Source of the DNA: Lingula anatina
Taxonomy: Eukaryota > Brachiopoda > Lingulata > Lingulida > Lingulidae
DNA length: 64,000 nt
Direction of reading: 5' to 3'
Assembly: GCF_001039355.2 (NCBI RefSeq)
Contig: NW_019775525.1
Span: 187,502 to 251,501 of the forward strand
Shown here piece by piece: positions 49,981 to 62,677 of this stretch; the first letter of the stretch is position 1; each line of letters opens with the position of its first letter. Under the pieces are notes generated by a model. That model had not been told where the DNA came from. It did not search any database and was given only the letters and a program-made list of their open reading frames with translations. A program made the position numbers and the translations under genes.

Positions 49981-51025
49981 ATGCTTAAACAGTGTTTTAA
50001 TACTGATTCTAAATGTGGCAACAACAGTGTGCTGATTTTGTAATGTTGAGCACACCTCATGTCTCTTTCCATGTGCCCCAGTAAGGCAAAGATTGCCCTT
50101 TTCAAAGCATGATTGGGGTCCTGCTTTTGTATTTCCATCATCAGGGCCAATTGTACTGCTTTGTGAACAGACAGCATTTGAATCCCATCAATATCATCCC
50201 TAGCCACCAGGGAATATTTTTTAAGCTTGGTCAGGAAGTCATCCATCTTGTCGTTTTGCCCATTGTGGAGCAAGAAACTAGGGATATCTTGTGGGGAGAA
50301 ATAAGCAACAATTTCAAAAGCTTTCATGGCCTCTTTGTACCCACCATGGCGCATGCGGTCAAATGACAATAACAATGCCTGGACCAGAGTTTTCTTATGA
50401 TGCTGACCAAGGAATTTCTTTTGAATAGTCTGCATGGTGCCAGTGTTACTCATGTCACTGATGTTGTGTACGTAATCTTGGATATCAGATTCTGCGTGTG
50501 ATATGTAAGAGCGGGCCACGGCCAGGCCAAATGGGAGATTCCCTAGAGTCTGTCCAACATCTACAATATCGTTGTCTGCAGCATTTTGAAATGAATCCTC
50601 CATTTTGAAGAAGTCCATGGTTTCGTTATCAGAGAACCCCTCTATCCTTACCACCAGATCTTCATCTTGAATAACAGCAGGGTTATTGGATGTCAGAATC
50701 ACAATAAATTTATCCCTTCTGCTAAAAGCATTCTCTATCATGGCACCCAACTCATTGACATCTTCAAATATCAGCAAGATTCTCCCAAATCGCTTGGACA
50801 ACTGTGCAATGGTTCCAGTCAATAGGCCCTCGACACGTACATTGGCATTTTCCTCGGCTGCAAAAGGCATATTCAGATGCATGCGTTCGTGCAGTATATA
50901 CAGACTGTGCTCCAAGGCAGATGCAGATGTTCCAGGTAGCCACCATGCCAGTGTTATGCCATACTCTTTTTGTTGACTTTGTGCAAAGTTCAAGGCTAGT
51001 TGGGTCTTACCACATCCATGGGGAC
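48657..51025 (-). CDS. main STAND (NB-ARC) ATPase and TPR exon
   Basis: Large terminal exon after a CCCTAG acceptor. Numbered in the joined protein: Walker A GPHGCGKT at 301-308, Walker B ILLIFEDV at 383-390, a sensor-like strand VILTSNN at about 409-415, a GLPL-like GNLPFGLAVA at 462-471, and a winged-helix end SVHKAVQ near 588-594. The last is the HxxVQ-type signature common in STAND-TPR proteins. From about residue 650 the sequence is repeated helical hairpins of TPR type, for example GNLYAKKGMVIMAEAEL and KIYKQEGKHEDAFAYAQEG. All nucleotide-binding motifs are intact, so an active ATPase is expected. The real start is upstream; there is no suitable ATG at the exon start. Confidence 0.9.
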
Positions 51026-52798
51026 CTAGGGAAATAGAAAATGAATTATTTACAACAATAAAAGGTTACATTGATCCTGATAATCCTCCATTCATTTAAC
51101 TGATTAAGATCTTTCCCTATTTTAAAGCAGTGCACATCTTTGTGTGAAACAATTTATAATATTATATGTTTGAAAATGTTTATGGACAAAATAGTTTACT
51201 CACTGAAGAAGCTGTACTAAAATATTACTCTTTTTCATTTTTACCAGTAGAAAGTGTTGAATAAATTACTTTTATTGAAAGCTGAATTATTTGTCCATAC
51301 AAGGCAATAAATGTCATCAAAAATGGGTTCGTTTGTGAGTTAGGAAATGTTTTTCTCAACAGTTTATATAGTTTAACACCAGTCTAGTTGAGAGCTTTTG
51401 AAACACCCCAATATTCTTCATGGTGTCTTTTCAAAATTTTCACCATTAAATTTTATTGTACATTTACCTGTGACAGCCACAAAGCTGTGTTTCTCAAGGG
51501 CCTTGGTCAGGCTGCCCATGTGATGGCTGTGATAGAAATATGGCACGGGTTGGGGAACATGGATCACTGGGGGAGCTACTGAAAACAAGAACAAAATATG
51601 CCCTTAAATCTATGTACTAAAATCATTTTAAAAAATGTAAATTATAATTATATTTAAAAAACAACTTTAATCAAATGGTCTGTTTATTAAAAAGAAAATT
51701 CATTGTTTATTAATTGAATTTGCCAAAATTTCTGTTTACAGATACACAGACTGCTTCAATTCTAAATCAATCATCCTTATCTCTTCATTTTCAATCACTA
51801 AAACAGTTGCATAACAAACATGATGAGCCTGAGCAATCACATCCACTTATAAGTGTTTTTTACAGCCTTCTCAGTTATTCTGTACACTGATTTGAAAAGG
51901 GGCTTAGATGTGTCTAAAGCTATTGATAACATAATCCCACTTTTAAAATCTTATGTGGGAAAAAAGGCATGTGGTGCAAGTACTAAAACCTTTCCCCAGG
52001 CAGCACACTTGGTAGCCTATCCATTTTAGGACCACTCCAAAATGCAAATCAGTCACTTAAAAATCTCCAAAGTCAAATTGTGTGCCTAACCATGTTAAGA
52101 AAAAAAATTATGGCTCAGATGGACTCATGTATGTACTCAACCATTAGTTGGTATGAGGCACGGACATCACTGTGATACTTCAACATATGGTAATTCATCA
52201 ACCAGGGAAAAGTTAAACCCACAGACATGGAGTAAATTATGACATAAACCTCATGTATGGTGAAAGTAGACCTGTCCTTTGGCATGAAATATGTAACCAC
52301 CCACTGACTCACGTCACATAGGTATATAAATCGATGTACACACAAAATGTGCAAGACAGTATCAGCTAGAAGAGACAGATAAAAGCCCTATTTGTAGGAC
52401 AGGGTACCTTATTAAAATATTCTAAGTTGCTTGTGAGACACATATTGGACATGTACTTTGTTATAAGCCATGAGAATGAAAGCAAACTATTTTCTATATC
52501 AATTTAGTCATGTATACACATAACAGTGTCCAACCTGGTACAGTAAATATGAACCTAATTCAACCTGTCATACATCATCCTATGCTGTGACATGTCTTCT
52601 TCCAGTGTAATTGATGTGGTAAACCTCTGCCATCTCATAACAGTAAACACAGAGCTAATACTATATGGATGAGTGCCTGGGAGAAAACATGTATCAGGAC
52701 ATAAGACACAGACATAATTGTACAGATACTACATACAATACACCAACAGGGTTAGAACTGGGCAAAGCATAATATATTGCTTTATGTTACAGTTAGAA

Positions 52799-52851
<53 letters not shown>

Positions 52852-55800
52852 CTACCCATCCCTCAGCATTGGGCTGTCAAAACATGTCTCTACCATTACC
52901 ACACTTCTAAATTGGATGTTTTGTTTTGTTTTTTAAAGCTCAGAACTTCTGACACCTTGCAGCACTAAGCACTTTTGCATCTTAACAAGGTACAATCAAA
53001 ACTCACAAAGCTTTGAAAATCACTGTGAACAATAAATGAATATGTATACTCCTTGTGCATTTATCTTAGTCTGTGAGAAAAAACTTTTAGCATGTCTTCA
53101 GGGATGAAGATGTACTGTTAGACATCGAAATATTGGAGGTAAACTATTTCAATATTAAGTTGTTGATTGAAGGAAAATTTTACTTTTTCTTATAATATAA
53201 CACAGCTGATAAAATTTTTCTCTGACTTTTAACATGTTTCTCTTTAGGACACCAGTTTTAGCAGAAATACTGTCCTGTAAGATGAACAAAATTTTTTTGT
53301 ACTCAACTTTATTTTCTCTTCAATTTGCCACGAGACCAGTGTTAACATAGCTGATTAGACACTGGTTAAAATGTATACAGTAAATCCTTTTTTCTTTATG
53401 TGGAAACCTTAACAATGCCCTGTGTTACTGTAGGTGCTTTAAAAATAATTACATATATTATCAAGAATACATTATCCATCTTAAAACCATACAGTGCCTT
53501 GTTTTAGATATGACAGGTGCACAGGAAGAAAAATATTTTGCTATTATTGCTTCCTATAACATATCTAAGAAACTAGTCATTCTTTTGTTCAACAAGCCAA
53601 CATGAAATTGTTATAGAAAATCATATTTCCTGTGGTTTGGGTCAGAAACAGGATAAAAACAACAAATAGATTTTGTCAAGCAGTAAAATGTCATTAAATC
53701 TTTTTAACATTTGGCATCAGTTTTAATTTTGGTTAAAAAATTCCACATATGCCTGTCCTGCTGTTCCTCTGTTAAAGCCACAGGTTTAGTTTCATACACC
53801 TTAATTAACTGGGGTTTAGGAAGGGCCTGGACAATTTCTCAAAGGTGTTATGGCCCAAAACACCTTTATTAGGCACGTACGTATCTTGCAGCAGAAAAAA
53901 AAAACATTCAGCTTCATACAAAACGCTATGCTGGTGCATGACTCACATTTAAAAATGGCACTTCTTCTACTCTATTTAGGTTATGTGAGAGACATGAGGG
54001 TTAGGATCAAAGTAGCAGTGCTTTAGGTAAACTGCCATTTGTTAATATAACTATTCCAGCAGAAACTGAAAGTTAGCTAAAAACCAACGTGCCACCCCCA
54101 ACTCTGTTCACTAAATTGCAAATTATAGTTACTTAGTAAATAGATTTCAAGAAATTCAAACAGTCCAGTTTCATCAGAACCACTGTGATCCATAATGGAA
54201 ATTACTAAATAATATGCTCTAAACAGAGCATAATTGAATGGGTAAAGATTTAGGAAAACAATATATCCTGCTAAAGACCAGGTGATGTACTTACTCATAT
54301 AATCAAATAAATTGCCATAATCTTGAAAACTAATATAAATTTATGTTCTCAATGGAGATTGCAAAAAAAAAAAAAAAAATGTATATGATCTGTTGTTCAT
54401 GTGCACAATTATCTGGATATAACAGGGCATTTGTAAAGAGTCCCTAATAGCTTGAGGGTGAATTATAAACTGAATTAACAGAAATAATAATGCAAATGTT
54501 TGGAAAACACACAAAGATGGTTCTGATATGATAATTCAGCATAACAATTATTTAACTAAAGTTTGCAAATGGAAATTGTTGCAGGGAATGCTACTAACAT
54601 CAGACTTACAAAGTTCAATTGTTAAGTTTCTTCCTGAAGACAGTGTTGTTAATGTCAGGCTGCATTACCGTATTGATACATTTATTGACATTTAATAGCA
54701 TTTTAATGGACTTTTCTGCTCCACAATGCAATCACCGACTTCCGTTAGGTTGAATCAGATCTGATTATGCTGTGGTCTTGAGAAACAGTAAGCCTATATC
54801 AAATGTTGGGTACTTTGTGATGTGCTTTTAGGAGAAAGAATCTATTTGTGAATAACTTTTTTGTTTTGCTTTTTTAATTATCATATTTTAAACAAATTTA
54901 GCTTTGTGTTTTCTATATTCTGAAGAGTTTCAATAGTTACTGATAAATGTACTGTTTGTCTTATAAATTCAAATCAGTCTGTTGTAGATAAAATAAGCCA
55001 TCAAGACTGAATGTCACTGAATATCCATCTTTGAAGCAAAAGTGTATTATGGACAAAACAGTTTATTAACTGTAGATGCTGTACTAAAATATATATATAT
55101 ATTTTTTACATTTTTACTTGCATATATATAATAACCATCTTCTTAACTGAAGTTTCAAATTGTACGAAGTCCTTTTTTCATGTACATTTACAAAGTAGGA
55201 AAAGAGCCTTATTTACTTGGTACATTTTGTACTATACCTAACCTTACCTTCTTGTTATGATTTACTTTTGTCATAATGTTTTTACAGTAAAAAGGGAGTT
55301 CATTCTTGTCACTTCACCTCATTACTCTATGTAAATTGCCTTCTGACCTCTGTCAAGGGCATGGTCAAATATTTCTGGTGGCCCCTAATTTGGCCGATTA
55401 AACTTTCAAGAAAAACCTGCATGAGACTCCCCACTACGACAAACAGATTTTACAAAAGATCTTTCTCAAAGCATAGGGGCCCATTCCCAGTCTCTCTCCA
55501 GGTGTGTTATTCTATAGCTTTTCCTCACTCACTTCTTTCAAATCAAACCCAGACAAGATAAACACCTTTGTATTATGCACCCAAATGCAGGTAGTAGACC
55601 TTATTTTGCAGTATATGCTGAACAAAGCAAACACAAGCCCTGTTAACTGTAAGCAGGTTTGCAGGGTGTTCTCCTTGGATTGCTGCAGCCTTATTTTAAA
55701 CCTATAGGCCCACTAATGGAATTTAGATTATATGAGCTTGTGCATAAATCTATTCTGATGCTATTTCACACTTCACATATTATATTATAAGAAATTTTAA

Positions 55801-58160
55801 GGTCTAAATAATATGGCAATATGGCTGTATGTAAGGAGTCAAATTTATTTTCATTCTATTGTACCATGGAAGAGAAAACCAGGAAATTTAGTTTGAAATG
55901 CATCAAATCATGACTTAATGAATCTCATAATGAAAGAGAGAGCCACTCTCTGCTATAAGCTCTGTTACAGAAATGAGTATGATATGCAGCATCCTAAGAG
56001 ATGAGAAAATACACAACTCCCTGGGCAAAAAAGCACAATTCTTTGTTCCCCATTATATTGCACTGTGAAAGTTATTTGCACAATGGCTCATTATCATACA
56101 GTGTAATTATGCTATGTAAAATTAGATGTCAAGATAACCCAATGCTAGCGCATTTTTTTCTACTTGTGCAATGCTATTGTCTATACGAACATACATCAGT
56201 TTCATAAATAGCTGAAAAACTGTTCTAGCTTTAATGTATACAAATCAGACACAATTTCCTCACCATCTTGCAAGGCTCCTGGTTACTTGTTATTTTTCTA
56301 AGAAACTTTAAACCATTGGTGGTTGTTTTGATTACCTAGGTGCTTGCAAACTAAGATCTAATAAACTGTTTATTAGATCTTAGTTGCAAATGACTATGTT
56401 GCATTAAAAGACAAAAGGTCAAAGAAGCCTCTCTGGTTGTTAGGTAAGACATGGGGAAACAAAATATCCATACTAGGAATTATGAAGCCATACATCTTTA
56501 TGGCGTTTTCATAACATTTCTGCCATATCAATTTTAAGTTATTAAAGAGAAAGATGACACCATAACACAAAATGTAACATTTTGTTCACATTCTCTGTGC
56601 CAGCCCATGTCCCTCACATCCATTAGTATTACCCTTGTTTTCTGCAACCAAACCGCACATATGCTGTACACACAATTCCCATAAAGAGCATCAGTTAACC
56701 TTTGAGGATAAAGCTAATGTAGACATCAAAGACTTTTATCATGTTCAAGTTAAGGCAGAGAAGGAAGGATACAAGCATTGCAAAAAAAAAAAAAAATCCC
56801 TACATTACCATTTTCTTAGTAAAACTGAATGCTTCAAAGCATCAGATTCATTTCAGAAAAGACCAAGTTTTATTTTAATGTTTGATTGAAATCTTTTATC
56901 CTCTGAAATGCAAAGGATCGATCACCTTCTCTAAATCTTATCTTCAGAAAACCATCATATCTACTAAAAAAGACCTTTATTTAACATTCAACTCACAACT
57001 TGAAACCTATAAATTATACACTGATGCAACTGACTGTTTTGCTTAACTCAATTGAGAAGTGGATGAGTTTATTATTCATGACAGCTAGAAATGATGAAGA
57101 ATATGTTACATGAAAAATAAAGAAAGGCCAATTTAAAATAGCATTCTTAAATAAAATTGGTTCCTTTACTGAAATATATCCTTATGTAATGATCACTCAC
57201 ATTTTCCAACTTTCTAAAAAAAGGAATATAAAAGGAAAGGGGGGAACAAGTATGCAAGGAGTACTAGTATGCATGTAGGCATGAGGCATGTATGTCTGTA
57301 CATACGTACATATGTATGCTGCTTTTATATCTTTTTAATATTTGCAAATAATTATTGTATTTTACTGTACCTGGTGTAGAGGTATATCTCATGGAAGTCA
57401 GACTCTGGTTAGCACTATCATCATCAACTTGCATCTTTCGATGTCCTGGGAACAAATAGTCTGGGTCATGGATACACACCACCGTTAAGTCAATCAGGGC
57501 CAGAATTAAGCTTACAATATCAATAACTAACAGGGCATGGAGAAATACTGTCTTGTCATGGAATCGTGTCACTGAACATATTAAAGTTGGTGTTGTAAGA
57601 TTGGTGTGGTCATCTTCTTCATGGACAAACTGGTTAAAAGTGCTTGAACAGACATGGTAACTCCGGACATTCACATTGATGTTACTGACTTTTATTGATA
57701 CAAATAATATCTCGGTAAGAACCCTGCAAAATGTCTGTATCCTATACAGAGTGACAAGGCGGGCCCGTCTATCATGGCATCCTCCGTAAAGAACTGACAA
57801 GTTGGAGTGTTCTAGAACCTCATTACAAAACCTGGCATAGATGAAGTATCCTCCCCACATAACCAAAATGGCTATTGCTTGTACTGCCAACAATATCGAT
57901 ACTGTCACTGGCCCCTTGTATATCTTATAACATGCCAGGGTCTCTTTAGGTGTGGCTGCCGTTGGTGTAGCATAGTACCCAGTAAGGTTACATTTGAACC
58001 CCTCCTCCTCACCATCATACAGAATCTCCTTTGTGATCCCTACTGCTGGGAAACGGAACAGAGCAAAGACGAAGAACTGTATAAGCCCCAGCCATGTTAG
58101 AACTTCCCCTGGATATCGCAGTATGGATACCAAGGCCTCTAACCTCTTAGCCTTCGGCAT
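48657..58160 (-). CDS. predicted connexin-like 4-TM / STAND NTPase / TPR fusion protein
   Basis: Three coding exons, 58160-57371, 51578-51468 and 51025-48657, join in phase 1 at both introns and close at 1089 residues. Order of parts: a connexin-like four-helix membrane region (1-230), a short linker rich in Ser, Pro and His (about 231-290), a NB-ARC-type P-loop ATPase with winged helix (about 290-600), and a helical TPR-like region to the C-terminus. STAND ATPases are signalling switches that oligomerise on activation in innate immunity and cell death. A membrane or channel-like N-terminus would make this a membrane-anchored sensor or effector. The first exon is linked to the other two only by matching phase, strand, good splice sites and lack of any other partner over the 5.8 kb intron. 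RNA evidence would be needed. The alternative is two neighbouring genes, a four-TM protein lacking a 3' end and a STAND protein lacking a 5' end. Confidence 0.65.
51468..51578 (-). CDS. STAND gene linker exon
   Basis: 111 nt, phase 1 to 1, between a very good acceptor (TTGTTTTCAG) and donor (ACAG|GTAAAT). It encodes a Pro/His-rich linker (APPVIHVPQPVPYFYHSHH), then a helix and the beta strand leading into the P-loop (HSFVAVTG). It has no ATG suited as a start upstream of the linker, so at least one more 5' exon is required. The only phase-1 donor exon recognised upstream is the connexin-like exon. Confidence 0.85.
52802..52848. repeat. (TC)n microsatellite
   Basis: Uninterrupted TC dinucleotide run. 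Confidence 0.95.
56349..56385. repeat. perfect 37 bp palindrome, CTAAGATCTAATA family
   Basis: Two 18-base arms (AACTAAGATCTAATAAAC and its exact reverse complement) around one central base. The same arm sequence occurs at 19999-20073. Confidence 0.9.
57371..58160 (-). CDS. connexin-like four-transmembrane exon
   Basis: 263 codons plus one base, ending at donor ACCAG|GTACAG. Predicted helices are at about residues 22-42, 84-108, 139-157 and 203-230, with both ends cytoplasmic. Loop 1 has FKCN (C57) and ACYKIYKGPVTVSILLAVQ (C77), echoing the connexin pattern F-x-C-N ... C-Y-D ... P-x-S ... LQ. Loop 2 has C171 and C195, and C195 opens ICSVTRFHDKTVF, close to the connexin C-[FV]-x-S-R-P-T-E-K-T-[IV]-F signature just before helix 4. 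Each loop has two cysteines, whereas connexins have three. In that respect it is more like innexins, pannexins and LRRC8. N-glycosylation sequons lie in both loops (NLTG at 58, NLTT at 187). It is at least a member of the large-pore channel type of fold; calling it a connexin homologue is inference from motif match by eye. Confidence 0.75.
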
Positions 58161-58218
58161 CGCCCTAAGTTCCTGGGGACTGCTTTATGTTAGTGTCCTC
58201 ATTGTAATGACTGGTAAC
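58161..58218 (-). promoter_or_regulatory. 5' UTR segment with a short upstream ORF
   Basis: The exon begins at 58218 after a TTTCTAG acceptor, so a further non-coding 5' exon exists upstream. The UTR contains a six-codon upstream ORF (58202-58185, MRTLT then stop) 24 bases before the main ATG, which could lower translation of the main frame. Confidence 0.5.
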
Positions 58219-58886
58219 CTAGAAATTAAAAGAAAAGATAATCATTAAGCATGACCAGTTAAATTCAAATTTAATGACACCATATAACTGACATGACAAG
58301 ATTGGAGAAAAGACAAGTAAGAACAAAGGGCTTGGCTAATCAAAATACAGAAAGGAGAAAAACAATTCACAGCAGCATTAAATATTAGATCAGTGAAAAC
58401 AAACTGTCCTTATCATACTTTTGTACTATCAAAGGGATGCCCACTGAAGTCTGAGTGTGTAACTTAGATTAGCTGTCTCTGGTAGTACTCTGCTCTATCA
58501 CTATGAATTCCCTGTAGAGGAAATTACTGTACTCCTCAAAAGACATCAAGCACAGTGAACAGACTTGGAGGGAAATACCACCAGTCTGCACATGCCATGC
58601 CTTACTTGTAGCCAATTTAAATTCCCCACTATTAATATCATTCCAGTATGACACTTCAGCAAAGTGAGATTATTGCATCTGATTTCTCAATCAATACTGA
58701 TCATTGTCACTTTGAGATGGGGAAATGTCAACACAGCTGGGTGAAGATTGAATGCAACTCTTTAGAGCATATTAAATACATTTATTCCATGCACTAAAGG
58801 CACATTTTTAGTCCAACTGTGAAAGTTTAACTTAGTATCAGTCTATCCAAGCAAACTCTATGTGAATAACATGTCTCCCCATCCCC

Positions 58887-59186
58887 ACTGTAACACGAAA
58901 ATACGACTCCCATAAAAATCTGACTCCCAGAGTCAAGATTTCATTATGAAAATCTGACTTCCCCCATGAAATCTTGACTCCCAAAGGGGCTGACCCTAAC
59001 CCTAACCCTAACCTGCAAACTAACAAAAAAGTGCCAATGTATCCTCCATTATGCATACTACAAGATAAAAGTCATATACTCAAATAAAATTAGATTTATG
59101 AAGTTTCGTGGGGGAGTCAAAATTTCATAAATGCATTGAAATTTTGACTGGGGAGTCACCTTTTAGGAGAGTCAGATTTTTACAGT
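58887..59186. mobile_element. 300 bp foldback element with internal telomere-like repeats
   Basis: The ends are ACTGTAA and TTACAGT. Inverted GACTCCC / GGGAGTC motifs recur along both arms next to AAAATCTGAC-type sequence. Near the centre, about 58993-59013 is a little over three copies of CCCTAA, the animal telomere repeat. No coding capacity. Confidence 0.7.
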
Positions 59187-62100
59187 ACACCACCACTAGA
59201 CACTGCAGACAACTTACAATAACAGAATCAAAGATTAAACTAGGTCCATATGGTTAAAACCATTTATCATGTTGTTTTACAACAAGAATGTACCAAGCAA
59301 TTCCATCACTTTAAGAAATTGTGTGAAGACCTAAAAACCTGATTTAGCCTTAATACCAAATCAGCTGTATGTCCTATCAAGGAATTATATCGTATGGTCC
59401 TATTACATTTTTCTAAATAAATCAGAGCCAAAAGAGAACCTTTTTTCTTATCTGTATTTGTACGTGTTACGATACTATATAAGTCTATATTAGTTTAAAT
59501 CTAAGCAAATACCAAATGAAATATCTTTAATCTCATACCATCAACTCAGCACACAATCCATGTATATATTTTATAAACATATGCATGATATTTCATCTGT
59601 GGTACTTGGTGCATCTTTCATTCAATGGATACTTTATAATGCACTACTATTCAGAATACCATGACCAGACTGATAAAATGATGCTTGGCTTACTATGACA
59701 TACATCTTAGAGCACCAGTAGGACATTCCCCACTTCCACCACATACATGTTCATAATCTAAATTCTATTCACATCTTTTCTCCACTAAGTTTCCAATACC
59801 ATCAAAACATACATAAAAAGCAAGTGTATGTATTAAAGCATTATATGTCTCAAGATTAGCCCCATATCTTTTTGACTTATGTGGTTGACATCATGTATCC
59901 TATAAAGAAGATCCAATAAAGCTACTCGTTCAATTAAATGAACAGGCATGAAAGTTCATATAATGACAGCTTACTATCCTACTATCAACTTCAAAAATTG
60001 CATTCTAGTCTGTTAGTTAAAAAGCTTTAGCTTTTAAACTGATGTATGGCAAGTGAAGGAGATACACATTACAAAAGCAGTAGTTAGCTCATTGTTTCAT
60101 CTTACAATTCTGTACTGCTGATTATTTATATGCTATAGTCTGACTGCAGAAACAATCTGACAATAGGGTATAGATTAATGGCTTTGTTCCTTTCTGAAAA
60201 ACTGCATGCAGCTAAGTGTAAAATTCCAAAATTATGTTATCTCACGGATATAACATCAGTATACATATTTATGCAATGTTTTGCCAAATCAGACATGCCA
60301 GTGCATTTACCTGATTTGTTATCACTGTGCATCTTATTGATAACATACTTACCATGAAAGATAATCTTAAACAATTATCAAATCTAAAGTATATACTGGA
60401 AAATTGCTAACCACGTTCAAGTATCTATCTCAGAATTTTATCAATTTATCGAGCCACTCTGTCGTCAAGGTGTTCCTGCTCGAGCAACACAGGGTGACTC
60501 CCGTTCTTGCCACCAACACCAACCAATTATTGAATTGAGAAAATAATTTCTTCCTCTCCTTCAATATAGCAACTATAAATACTGGAAGGCATAATATCTC
60601 TACATGTGAAGTTTGAACTAGCCTTCAATGAAGTTTAACTCAACCTCTCTTTATTTGTTTTGAATATGCACTGATTATCAAAAGAACATTACAGTATCTT
60701 TCCATGAGATTTTGCTTCATAATAATTAGTCTTATAACAATGTTTTAAGTTGTACCAACAATCAAATCAAATAAACCTAGAAAAATAAATGTATTTCTAG
60801 CATTAAAAACATATCTGATATGAATGCAAAAATTAAGTGTAAAACACATTATCTCACAAACTTAGTTACCAGTAAATCTGTTCTATATGATGACTGCATA
60901 CACTGAACAGCTCTACAATATTATCCCCTACAGATAGGTCCCCTACAGACTATCCTGTTGTGTACACGTACACTTAAAAACTTAATATTTAAGGTTATCT
61001 CACTATGACAAGACTCAAGGATTATAATGCCCATCTAACATCATATCAAATCCCCTAGGTAGTATCAAAGCCAGGTGGTAACTCAGCAAGCATGATAAAT
61101 GTATTAGAAGTAGGTTCTGTGAAACAGCCCACTCCTTTAAGAAACGCTTAGAACCCAACAAAACTTTATTTAAGTCTTATGAAAATGCAACTAAACACAG
61201 ACAGCAGACTCAGACAACAGGACAGTAAATTTAAATGCAGTAGCCCTCCCCCCCCCCCTCCACTTCAGATGCTCAGCTATGTGATTACACCTAACACCAT
61301 AATATTATCTACTGTTTAAGGAGCAGGTAGGGGAAGGGTAGTTATGTAAGTGCAGACCAGTTGATTGGTGAGTGCCCACAGTGGTCTACACTTTAATTTT
61401 GTATACTATTTTAGAGGACCCTGATATCAGAGGGTATCCCTTTTGGAGAGGAAGGGGGGGGGGCAGAATTATGAGTAATAATGTTGCTGAAATAATCTCT
61501 TGTGATCATCCGCGTTATTCTAAAATTCTAAAATTAAATTATTTCAAAGGGCACAACATGGTTTAGCGTGAGGATCTCTCCAATCACTCTTTTAAAATGT
61601 TTTTTCTTTAGCACATGCCAGTTCAGTGTAAAGCATTCCTTAACATATTTCCTTGTATATCACTTTATATTACATTCACTTTTCAAACTAAATATGTTCT
61701 CAGGTAGACGGACAAACAACTAGTATCAAATCTCAAAGCAGGTTATTTGGAATCTTCATGCCTTAATCAGGCTTCTTTCTCATGCTGTATTAATTAATCA
61801 CCTGCTACAGTTTACGAAGATCAAACTACTTAACATATCTTTTAATGTTACACTTTAAGCATCTGTGTGATAGTCTCTCAAATAAAATCCACAGAATGCA
61901 CTCATAATCAAAAGAATGACTGGCATTACCAGATAAATACCAATAGAAAACCTGACCTTATGCATGTGTCACTTAATGCAATTTGATGCCAAGACTGTCT
62001 ATCATGCTTGGATTGAGTGATGAAGAGGCCCTGAAAATAATCCTCATGTTGAGACAGCTAGATTTAATTTAGCATATAACTCTCTATTGAATCTGACAAG

Positions 62101-62621
62101 ATAGCAACATTTTCACAATCAATGTATCCCACCTGGACCATATCTGTATACACAACTTTACTTGAGTAGAAATCCTAGGTATTAATCCAAATCACAGCAC
62201 CTTTTGAAGGTTATAAAAGGTTTAATTCCATTAGAAGAGCAAAAGGTCTGTTAATCAGTTTATTAAGGAAATGTGGCCTAAAGGAAGAGCAGAAGCACAC
62301 ACATTACTGGTACATACTTCATACATGTGGGAGATTTCTATGCCAAGATGTGGATGGATGGGAGCATATTCTAACAATAGATTTCCACTTCACCTGAGAC
62401 TTTTTTGGGTCGGCCCTGCTGATCTGCAACAGGGCACAGGTTCAGCACTCATCTTCTTGCCAATGCCTGTGCATTTTTCTCTGACAAGTACTTTAACAGA
62501 CCCTCTTGCAAAATATCCCTTACTTTCTTTCAGAATAACGAAGATAAACCTTTCCATAAAAGGTTTCACAAATTGTGAAAAAAAGTTGTCTATGCTAAAG
62601 AGGAAAGAATAAAGAATAACC

Positions 62622-62677
62622 AAGCAGCCAATAAAATGCAGATTAAGGTAATGCTATAATAATTTTATTGGCTGCTT
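62622..62677. repeat. 16 bp perfect hairpin
   Basis: AAGCAGCCAATAAAAT and its exact reverse complement are separated by 24 bases. The function is unknown; it could be a small transposon remnant. Confidence 0.7.

Larger units (their letters stand above)
51579..57370. other. 5.8 kb intron (predicted) between membrane and STAND exons
   Basis: No exon recognised. The minus-strand frame at 52115-52354 lacks splice sites and family similarity. The region contains a (TC)n run (52802-52848) and a perfect 37 bp palindrome (56349-56385). Confidence 0.5.

Noticed and set aside
52115-52354. Minus-strand 79-codon frame with hydrophobic stretches between the STAND and 4-TM exons
   Set aside because: No acceptor at its start, no donor, no family resemblance, and it is not needed to join the neighbouring exons in phase.
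62271-62623. Overlapping plus and minus frames near the right end
   Set aside because: No domain, no splice context, and A/T-rich ends. Likely chance.
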